This document shows positions 1 to 5,468 of a stretch of 13,550 bases of DNA, piece after piece; position 1 is the first letter of the stretch; every line of letters begins with the position of its first letter. Both the position numbers and the translations under genes were made by a program. The DNA lies in the NCBI GenBank assembly GCA_966080355.1, contig CBHROW010000138.1, positions 1 through 13,550 on the forward strand, written 5' to 3'. The notes below the pieces were generated by a model, which saw only the letters and a program-made list of their open reading frames with translations, made no database searches and had not been told where the DNA came from. The stretch comes from Chryseosolibacter sp966080355. Its GTDB lineage: Bacteria; Bacteroidota; Bacteroidia; Cytophagales; Cyclobacteriaceae.

Positions 1-83
1 CATATGATTTTTATTTTTTTGTTCTCGATGCTGCCCTTTGGTGGATTTCTTTTTGGTGGATGCTTTGCGGTATCCACCTTCAA
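1..83 (-). CDS. Possible 5' end of a further minus-strand gene (partial)
   Basis: After the stop codon of the 2H-phosphoesterase-like gene, a minus-strand frame stays open to the window edge. It could start at TTG (81-83) or GTG (75-77). The visible product begins MKVDTAKHPPKRNPP and continues GSIENKKIKII, a basic, proline-rich start with no recognisable domain. The start would lie only four bases after the preceding TAA, so the two genes would be co-transcribed. Only about 27 codons are visible and there is no ATG, so this may be chance. No function is proposed. Confidence 0.25.
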   Translation of the reverse strand, partial: MKVDTAKHPPKRNPPKGSIENKKIKII

Positions 84-87
84 TATT

Positions 88-633
88 TTAATCGTTACCT
101 TCGAAAAGGATGTCGCGGAAGTGAGTCCATTTTTTTTCCGTGCGCGTGAGCACCGTGATGCGGTCGCAGAGAAAGTGCTGGTTGCTGTAATTCAATCCTT
201 TCAGATAGGGCCAGCAACGGAGGAAATCATCCATGCCAAGATTGCGGGCGATATCGATGTGCGGAACGTAACCGGAATCTTCTTTCACGAGCCTTTCGAA
301 AATCTCCTGGATCGGAGTTTTGTTGACAATATCCATGTAAATGCTTCTCTTCGATCCGTTGAAGAAAAAACCGAAATCTTTGAGGAACACGTTGAATGGC
401 TTGAATTCTCTCACGCGTGTTTCCACAAAACGAAGCATATCATCCTTATGGTCATCGGTGTATTTGAAGAGGCCGATGTGCGCGCGGACGTGACGGTCGT
501 CAAGTTTTTTGCCAATGAGATAATGCACATCATCTTTCAATACCGATACATCGCTGGCGATATGGCGTGGTGGTGCGATCATAAAAAACAGTTCGCGAAC
601 GGATTGGTCGAGTTGTACTACTGATGCCTTCAT
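88..633 (-). CDS. 2H-phosphoesterase (2'-5' RNA ligase-like) family protein, divergent active site
   Basis: A 181-residue protein, the usual size for the 2H phosphoesterase (LigT / 2'-5' RNA ligase) superfamily, whose members act on 2',3'-cyclic or 2'-5' phosphate bonds in RNA or nucleotides. Two half-motifs stand out: AHIGLF with His52 and PHIDIAR with His125, about 70 residues apart as in the family. The normal motif is His-x-Thr/Ser-x. Here the Thr/Ser positions are Gly54 and Asp127, so both histidines remain but both hydroxyl residues are lost. The protein may be inactive or have a changed role. I chose the ATG at 633; the frame also stays open to a TTG at 681. It lies 68 bases downstream of dinB on the same strand and is probably co-transcribed. 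The family call is moderately sure; the substrate is unknown. Confidence 0.6.
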   Translation of the reverse strand: MKASVVQLDQSVRELFFMIAPPRHIASDVSVLKDDVHYLIGKKLDDRHVRAHIGLFKYTDDHKDDMLRFVETRVREFKPFNVFLKDFGFFFNGSKRSIYMDIVNKTPIQEIFERLVKEDSGYVPHIDIARNLGMDDFLRCWPYLKGLNYSNQHFLCDRITVLTRTEKKWTHFRDILFEGND

Positions 634-701
634 AATTTTTCGATAGCTATTTTTATACGAGATAGGAGAATCGATTGCCAACTTCTGTCACAACCGATTT
701 T

Positions 702-1895
702 CTACCTCAGGTTTCCTTTAAACATGTTCATCTCCATACGCACGCGCTTATTCACATCGATGGTGTTCGATCGAATGAGCTTCTCCGCGCCATATTTATG
801 TTTGATATGATCAATGGCCTGATACAGGTTGATATGCTCGGCTGCATCATCAAATAGGCTGATCTGGTAGTTGCCGTGCACGAGACCACTCAGTCTGACA
901 CCCACCAGCCGGATCAGCATTCTTCTATTATAGAGCTTGTCGAACAATTGCGTGACGCACTTCAGGATCACGTGATCCGATGCGCTGTATGGAATATGTA
1001 TTTGCTTGGTTTCTGTATCGAAGTTGGCGTAGCGAATCTTCACGGTAACGCATGATGCCAGTTTTTCCTGGCCGCGAAGCGTGAAGGCAACTTTTTCCAC
1101 CATCGCGATGAGGATATTTTTCAGCTTCTTCACATCAATTGTGTCGCTGTCGAATGTACATTCGGTTGAGATGGATTTTTGTTCGCTGTAAGGAACCACG
1201 GGTGAGCTGTCGATACCGCGGGCTTTGTTAAAGAGTGAAAGCCCATTCTTGCCAAACGCGCTCACCAGGAACTGCATGGGCATCTCCCGCAATGTCTCCA
1301 CAGTTCGAACACCCATGTCATATAAAAAAGAAGCGGTTTGTTTTCCAACCATCGGAATTTTTTCCACCGAAAGCGGAGCCAGGAAGTCTTGCTCGGTTCC
1401 TGCCGCAATGTGTTTCTCGGCATTGGGTTTGAATTCGCCCGTAGCCACTTTAGACACAAGTTTGTTCACCGACATGCCCAGTGAGATCGGCAACCCGCTT
1501 TCCTTCACGATTTTTTTCCGCAGTTCCACCGCCCATTTGAACGCGCCAAAATAGCGGTCCATTCCACTCGCATCGATGTAGAATTCATCGATCGAAGATT
1601 TCTCAAACGTTGGTGATTGGTCCGCTACGATTTCAGTGACTTCGTGCGAAGCATGACTGTAGGCTTCCATATCGCCCGAGATCACTTTCGCGTCAGGGCA
1701 GAGTTGAAGCGCGAGATACATCGGCATGGCAGAGTGAACGCCAAATTTTCTGGTCTCATAACTGCAGGCTGCGACCACGCCTCTCCGGCTGCTGCCTCCA
1801 ATGATCAACGGCTTTCCTTTAAGCTTGGGGTTGCGTTTGCATTCCACAGCAACGAAAAATGCGTCCAGGTCGAGATGTATGATGTTCCTATCCAC
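702..1895 (-). CDS. dinB: DNA polymerase IV (Y-family translesion polymerase)
   Basis: A 397-residue Y-family polymerase, slightly longer than typical DinB (about 350-360). The palm begins IIHLDLDAFFVAVE. Asp9 and the pair Asp103-Glu104 in SSIDEFYID match the metal-binding carboxylates, and Phe14 sits at the ribonucleotide steric gate. Helix-hairpin-helix-like sequence follows near residue 180 (VEKIPMVGKQTASFLYDMG), then the little-finger region. QISLF (344-348) resembles a beta-clamp-binding motif and lies about 50 residues before the C-terminus. The start is GTG at 1895: an in-frame TAG lies 15 bases upstream, and the sequence from GTG aligns with the usual DinB N-terminus. The stop is TAG. 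The gene is divergent from an S24-type repressor, with a 17-base palindrome 10 bases upstream of its start, which suggests damage-inducible repression. It carries out error-prone bypass synthesis at stalled forks. Confidence 0.95.
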   Translation of the reverse strand: MDRNIIHLDLDAFFVAVECKRNPKLKGKPLIIGGSSRRGVVAACSYETRKFGVHSAMPMYLALQLCPDAKVISGDMEAYSHASHEVTEIVADQSPTFEKSSIDEFYIDASGMDRYFGAFKWAVELRKKIVKESGLPISLGMSVNKLVSKVATGEFKPNAEKHIAAGTEQDFLAPLSVEKIPMVGKQTASFLYDMGVRTVETLREMPMQFLVSAFGKNGLSLFNKARGIDSSPVVPYSEQKSISTECTFDSDTIDVKKLKNILIAMVEKVAFTLRGQEKLASCVTVKIRYANFDTETKQIHIPYSASDHVILKCVTQLFDKLYNRRMLIRLVGVRLSGLVHGNYQISLFDDAAEHINLYQAIDHIKHKYGAEKLIRSNTIDVNKRVRMEMNMFKGNLR

Positions 1896-1905
1896 AAAGC
1901 TAAAT

Positions 1906-1922
1906 AACTAAAAATATTAGTT
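1906..1922. promoter_or_regulatory. Candidate operator, copy 1
   Basis: The 17-base sequence AACTAAAAATATTAGTT has perfect 6-base arms (AACTAA / TTAGTT) around a 5-base AT centre. It lies 10 bases upstream of the dinB GTG, where a bound repressor would block dinB transcription. It matches copy 2 at 15 of 17 positions. Binding by the adjacent S24 regulator is an inference. Confidence 0.55.
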
Positions 1923-1938
1923 ATGTGTTGCATGATTG

Positions 1939-1955
1939 ATCTAAAAATTTTAGTT
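1939..1955. promoter_or_regulatory. Candidate operator, copy 2
   Basis: The 17-base sequence ATCTAAAAATTTTAGTT contains the palindrome CTAAAA-A-TTTTAG and matches copy 1 at 15 of 17 positions. The two centres are 33 bases apart, about three helical turns, so both would face the same side of the DNA. Copy 2 ends 8 bases before the proposed -33 element of the repressor gene, fitting autoregulation. Confidence 0.55.
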
Positions 1956-1963
1956 TTGTTATG

Positions 1964-1993
1964 TTGTTTTTGCCAGCAACGTTTTTAACATTG
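1964..1993 (+). promoter_or_regulatory. Candidate Bacteroidota-type promoter of the S24 repressor gene
   Basis: TTG at 1964-1966 is followed after 19 bases by TAACATTG (1986-1993), 7 of 8 to the consensus TAnnTTTG. Transcription would start near 1998, leaving a leader of about 70 bases that contains the hairpin at 2005-2037. The call rests on the consensus match and position only. Confidence 0.4.
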
Positions 1994-2004
1994 AAATTAC
2001 TTTA

Positions 2005-2037
2005 GTGGAGTTTCCGCATTTGCTTGCGGGACTTCAC
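2005..2037 (+). other. Leader hairpin upstream of the repressor gene
   Basis: GTGGAGT (2005-2011) pairs with ACTTCAC (2031-2037), and CCGCA (2014-2018) pairs with TGCGG (2025-2029). With wobble pairs included this gives about 13 pairs with one bulge and a 6-base loop. No T-run follows, so it is not an intrinsic terminator. It would lie in the 5' leader, 31 bases before the ATG. Confidence 0.45.
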
Positions 2038-2068
2038 GGGTAATTCTTATTACAGAAACTTTTTTAAC

Positions 2069-2851
2069 ATGGCAACAGTAAATAAGAATCTCAAGTTTTT
2101 ACGTGTTCAGGCGGGCTACACGCAGAAGCAGTTAGCTGAAAAGCTGGGCCTTAAGTAGGCTGCGGTAGGAGCTTACGAAGAAGAGCGGTCAACGCCCCCG
2201 GTGAGTTGCCTCATGGAGATTTCCAAAATCTTCGGGGTTAGCTTGGATCATTTGATCAATAGTGATTTGACTCGCCTTCCGGAAAAAGAGTGGAAATCGC
2301 GCATAGCGTCTAAATCCAAAGAGGTCCTGACCATAACAGTCGACTCTAATAATAAGGAGAACGTGGAACTCGTGCCCACCAAGGCATTTGCGGGATACAC
2401 TGCAGGGTATCAGGATCCCGAGTTTATACGCGACTTGCAGAAAATGAGCATTCCGATGTTGCCTAGAAATCGCACACATCGTGCGTTCGAGATCAAAGGC
2501 GATTCGATGCTTCCGATACAGGCAGGCACGGTGATCTTCGGAGAATATGTTGAAGATGTTGAGTCGATTAAAAACGGAAAGCTTTACATTCTGATCACAA
2601 AGCAGGATGGTATCGTTTTCAAGCGTGTTTTTAATTTTGCTGATCAGCAAGGTCGCCTGCTCCTGGTGTCTGACAATCGCGCTTATGAGCCCTATGCAGT
2701 AAATGCGGAAGACGTTCTCGAGATCTGGGCTGCGAAGGCGCTTTACTCGACCCAGTTTCCCGAAATCGATGCAAGCGCCTCGTTGGTCGATCAACTCGCA
2801 CTTCAACTCTTTCAATTGCAGCGCGAGAAAGGAAAGACGAAGGGAAAATAG
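2069..2851 (+). pseudogene. XRE-S24 (LexA/CI-like) repressor with an in-frame TAG in the HTH
   Basis: One continuous frame of 261 codons encodes a helix-turn-helix repressor with an S24 peptidase domain, interrupted at codon 30 by TAG (2156-2158). Before the stop the protein reads MATVNKNLKFLRVQAGYTQK and on to LGLK; after it, AAVGAYEEERSTPP. This is the standard XRE fold with the stop at the start of the recognition helix, where CAG (Gln) would fit through a single C-to-T change. The C-terminal half is intact: Ala108-Gly109 in AFAGY as the self-cleavage site, Ser146 in GDSM, and Lys185 in IVFKRV as the catalytic dyad (full-frame numbering). Full-length members bind operators as dimers and self-cleave when RecA is activated. 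Reinitiation at GTG 2201 or ATG 2213 would give an S24 protein without DNA binding. TAG ends dinB, hemF and the receptor gene here, so recoding is unlikely. A sequencing error remains possible. Confidence 0.8.
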
Positions 2852-2864
2852 CTTGCCGCGAGTC

Positions 2865-2896
2865 GTTCATGGAATTCTGCAGAGTTTTTACCTTTG
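2865..2896 (+). promoter_or_regulatory. Promoter of the receptor gene
   Basis: TACCTTTG at 2889-2896 matches TAnnTTTG perfectly. The -33 region 20 bases upstream (GTTC, 2865-2868) is only a partial match. Transcription would start near 2902, so the TTG at 2894 lies inside the promoter and cannot be the start codon. This supports the GTG at 2936. Confidence 0.6.
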
Positions 2897-2935
2897 CGTA
2901 GTCTATATTTGGACCGTCAACTAAAACAGTGGCGT

Positions 2936-4843
2936 GTGAATTCCAGTGCGGCCCGTTTCCTTCTCTTCATTTTTCTTGCCCTCGCATGGAATCATTCATT
3001 CGGGCAGCAACCCGTTTTGCTCAACGACTCGCTCGATCAATACATCTTTTCGTTTTCGGAAATTGAATATCTCGAAGATCCTCAAAGCAAGTTTTCCCTT
3101 GAGGATGTTACAACTGCCCGCCTGTCGGGGTCATTCACGAGCAGCGCGATGTTCAGCCCCCAAAATTATCATCGCAATTCAACCTACTGGTATCGGGTAA
3201 CCATCCAGCATAGACCTTCGGCAAAAAAGCAATGGCAGCTTGAATTTTTTGATCAGACGATCGATGATATAATCTTGTTCGCGCCACAACAGGATGGTAC
3301 GTGGAAAGAGTTCGCATTGGGCGATCGATTTGCATTCAACGAGCGACTGTTGAAACACAAAAACTTTGTCGTGCCCATCCGAAGTGATCTCGATGGAACA
3401 TTCACGTATTACTTTCGCGTAAAATCCCGCCAACAGGCCGACATCCTTGTCGTCTTGCGTTCGATGGACTACTTTTTCAACTACGCCATCGATGAATATT
3501 TCTTTTTTGGAATATTCTACGGAATGATACTCGTGTTCTGCTTTTACAATTTGCTGATGTTCATTGCAGTTCGTGAAAGGCACTACCTCTACTACATTCT
3601 TTACCTGACGGGCATCGGCTTATATGAGATGAGCGCTGATGGCATCGCTTACCAATATTTGTGGCCCAATGCCACAAGCTGGAATCAATACTCCACGGGA
3701 TTTGCGTTATATCTTGCATCGACTGCCTCGCTCGTTTTTGCCGGCTCACTGCTGAATTTGAGGCGGGAGCATCCGCGTTTGAGAACGCTTCTCATCAGTG
3801 CTTTTCTTTTCAGAACAATATACCTTGCGCTTAGCCTTACCGTTGCTCCACATTGGTTCTATAATCGTTTTATCGAAGTCGTTCCACTTGGTGCTGCCTT
3901 CTTCGCTGGATTGTATTGCCTGGCGAAGGGATACCGGCCCGCGCGCTTTATGGTAGTCGGCCATGCCATTTTGTTTGCCGGAATTACCATCAAGCTCTTA
4001 CAATACCTCAACCTGAGTTTGCCACTCGGTGACCTCACGCATTATGGCCTGGGCTTCAGCTTCATCATGGAAATGATGTTCCTCTCGTTCGCGATCAGCG
4101 ACAAGATCAAGATACTTCGCCACGAAAAAGAGCAGGCGCAGGAAAAAACCATCGAGCAGCTTCGCATCAATCAGCAACTGAAAGATTCGTTGAACCAGGA
4201 ACTCGAAGAACAGGTCAAGCTGAAAACCATGGAACTGGTGATGAAGTCGGAGCAGATCCAACAACAGAACTTCCAGCTTGCGCAAGCGAATCAGCAACTT
4301 GCCCGCCAATCAGAAGAAATTGCTGCGATGAACGCATTGCTTTCGCAGGATAATATTCAACTTAAACACGATGTCGAGCTCGTTACCGAAGCGCGAATAC
4401 TCTCTAAGGATGTCGACTTTGAAGAATTCAGCGCCATGTATCCTGATGACGACAGCTGTCTGAGGTTCCTCGCACACATTAAATGGCACAGCGGATTTGA
4501 GTGTTCGAGGTGTACGCACAGCAATTATAGTGAGGGGAGGAGTGCCCACAGCAGGCGTTGCACGAAATGCGGTTACGATGAATCCGTAACGGCTTATACC
4601 ATACTTCAAAACACGCGACTTCCTATCAACAAAGCTTTCTATATGATTTTCCTGGTCTATTCAACCAAGGGAAATATTTCTTCGCACAAGCTTTCTGAGA
4701 TCCTTCACATCCGTCAAAGCACCTGCTGGAGTTTCAGCGCCAAGATCAAAAAAGCGATGAAGGAAAAACACAAGGTCACAGGTATCCGGCACGAGGGCTG
4801 GGATTCCATCTTGCTCACGCACGGAGCACCTGTGGATCAGTAG
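2936..4843 (+). CDS. 7TMR-DISM membrane receptor fused to an IS1595-transposase-type zinc ribbon
   Basis: A 635-residue protein. Residues 1-22 form a signal peptide (hydrophobic LLFIFLALAW). Residues about 25-180 resemble 7TMR-DISMED2, a periplasmic beta-sandwich related to carbohydrate-binding folds. About 187-390 is a seven-helix 7TMR-DISM membrane domain, beginning FFFGIFYGMILVF. About 391-485 is a long, Gln/Glu-rich coiled coil. From about 490 the sequence is of the IS1595 transposase N-terminal type: MYPDDDSC, a zinc ribbon with CSRC (Cys523, Cys526) and CTKC (Cys542, Cys545), then SVTAYTILQNTRLPINKAF and a helical ISSHKLSEILHIRQSTCW segment. The gene stops before any DDE catalytic domain. 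Such receptors usually end in a histidine kinase, GGDEF or transcription-factor domain; here the output appears to be a domesticated transposase DNA-binding part. It lies just upstream of susCD-GH30 on the same strand, so it probably senses a glycan and regulates that locus. The start is GTG 2936, because TTG 2894 falls inside the promoter. Confidence 0.85.
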   Translation: MNSSAARFLLFIFLALAWNHSFGQQPVLLNDSLDQYIFSFSEIEYLEDPQSKFSLEDVTTARLSGSFTSSAMFSPQNYHRNSTYWYRVTIQHRPSAKKQWQLEFFDQTIDDIILFAPQQDGTWKEFALGDRFAFNERLLKHKNFVVPIRSDLDGTFTYYFRVKSRQQADILVVLRSMDYFFNYAIDEYFFFGIFYGMILVFCFYNLLMFIAVRERHYLYYILYLTGIGLYEMSADGIAYQYLWPNATSWNQYSTGFALYLASTASLVFAGSLLNLRREHPRLRTLLISAFLFRTIYLALSLTVAPHWFYNRFIEVVPLGAAFFAGLYCLAKGYRPARFMVVGHAILFAGITIKLLQYLNLSLPLGDLTHYGLGFSFIMEMMFLSFAISDKIKILRHEKEQAQEKTIEQLRINQQLKDSLNQELEEQVKLKTMELVMKSEQIQQQNFQLAQANQQLARQSEEIAAMNALLSQDNIQLKHDVELVTEARILSKDVDFEEFSAMYPDDDSCLRFLAHIKWHSGFECSRCTHSNYSEGRSAHSRRCTKCGYDESVTAYTILQNTRLPINKAFYMIFLVYSTKGNISSHKLSEILHIRQSTCWSFSAKIKKAMKEKHKVTGIRHEGWDSILLTHGAPVDQ

Positions 4844-4877
4844 GCAGTAGGCGAAGCTATAAAGCGAGCGTGCAGTT

Positions 4878-4899
4878 GTCCGATAAGCCGGATCTTTTT
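4878..4899 (+). terminator. Weak intrinsic terminator candidate after the receptor gene
   Basis: The stem is TCCG (4879-4882) with CGGA (4889-4892), loop ATAAGC, one outer G-T wobble pair, followed by CTTTTT (4894-4899). It is short, but it sits 35 bases after the receptor stop. It would separate the receptor transcript from susC. Confidence 0.35.
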
Positions 4900-5067
4900 G
4901 AGGAGCGTTATTGTTCCCTGATGCCGGTTGTCCGGCTACCGGTAAAGCCTCGATTTTTTAAAATTTTGATGCTTGATTTGAATGTCCTCAAAGTTTCACC
5001 TAGCGTTGTTGTGAAAGCGATAGCTAACACAAAACGGGTGAGCACGCACCAATATCTGCTGCGATCA

Positions 5068-5220
5068 TCGCTCCTGCGGTGAGATCAAGGAAACCTTTGA
5101 TTCACTTTTATCGAATCACTCACGCCAGTAACAACTTACCTGCCAAGCCAGCGCCCCATCATCCAGCACTTGAAATCTCCGTTTGTGTAAATAGAAAAAT
5201 TTTTCTCGCTCCTGCGATGA
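5068..5220. repeat. Imperfect direct repeat upstream of susC
   Basis: TCGCTCCTGCGGTGA (5068-5082) recurs as TCGCTCCTGCGATGA (5206-5220), 14 of 15 identical and 138 bases apart. The core TCATCGC occurs at 5065-5071, inverted at 5214-5220, and again at 5425-5431 inside the susC promoter spacer. It could be a regulator-binding motif; the motif is short, so chance is not excluded. Confidence 0.35.
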
Positions 5221-5371
5221 AAATGTAAGTCGCTAATTTTCTTTTCGTTACCTGTACCGTTAGCTCAACCGATTTCGGAAAATCATCCGTATCAGCATCT
5301 GCAGCTCTTTTCGATCCATTGTTCTGAAAATGAGCGTGAAAGCCAAAAAATATACTTGCGACTAAAGCGTA
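5159..5371 (-). pseudogene. Possible gene remnant: open minus-strand frame without a start
   Basis: Between two in-frame stops a minus-strand frame stays open for 70 codons with no ATG, GTG or TTG. Its translation looks protein-like (FHAHFQNNGSKRAADADTDD, then FPKSVELTVQVTKRK) rather than random AT-rich read-out. It could be a decayed gene fragment or chance. No family was recognised. Confidence 0.2.
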
Positions 5372-5408
5372 TCATTTTTTACAAGTACCTATGTGTCAGT
5401 GTGTTAGG

Positions 5409-5439
5409 TTGCGTTTATTGCAGATCATCGCAATATTTG
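5409..5439 (+). promoter_or_regulatory. susC promoter
   Basis: TTG at 5409-5411, a 20-base spacer, and AATATTTG at 5432-5439 (7 of 8 to TAnnTTTG) fit the Bacteroidota consensus. Transcription would start near 5445, about 24 bases before the ATG. The spacer contains TTGC-AGATCATC-GCAA, a partial dyad, which is a possible regulator site. Confidence 0.6.
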
Positions 5440-5468
5440 GCCCATTCAATTAATCCAACTACACAACT

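Larger units (their letters stand above)
4844..5468. other. 625-base non-coding region upstream of susC
   Basis: There is no convincing plus-strand gene. The region holds a 7-base duplication at the receptor stop (CAGTAGG twice), a weak terminator-like hairpin (4878-4899), a GCCGG-TTGT-CCGGC hairpin (4923-4936) with a T-run 17 bases further on, a near-exact 15-base direct repeat, a start-less open frame on the minus strand (5159-5371), and the susC promoter at its 3' end. The length is generous for a susC upstream region and leaves room for regulator binding. Confidence 0.6.

Noticed and set aside
4..624. Plus-strand frame of 206 codons
   Set aside because: It lies antisense to the 2H-phosphoesterase-like gene, which shows family motifs; the plus-strand translation does not resemble a known protein.
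2156..2158. Stop-codon recoding (TAG read as an amino acid)
   Set aside because: dinB, the S24 gene itself, the receptor gene and hemF all end in TAG, so TAG works as an ordinary stop in this genome.
2894..2935. Earlier TTG start for the receptor gene
   Set aside because: The TTG at 2894 is part of the TACCTTTG promoter element, so it would not be in the transcript; the GTG at 2936 gives a proper signal peptide.
2936..4843. Reading the zinc-ribbon tail as an inserted IS1595 element
   Set aside because: The tail is in frame with the coiled coil, no terminal inverted repeats were seen, and the transposase catalytic domain is missing; a fused domain fits better.
4870..5082. Plus-strand 70-codon frame after the receptor gene
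   Set aside because: No start context, no recognisable sequence, and it overlaps terminator-like hairpins and repeats.
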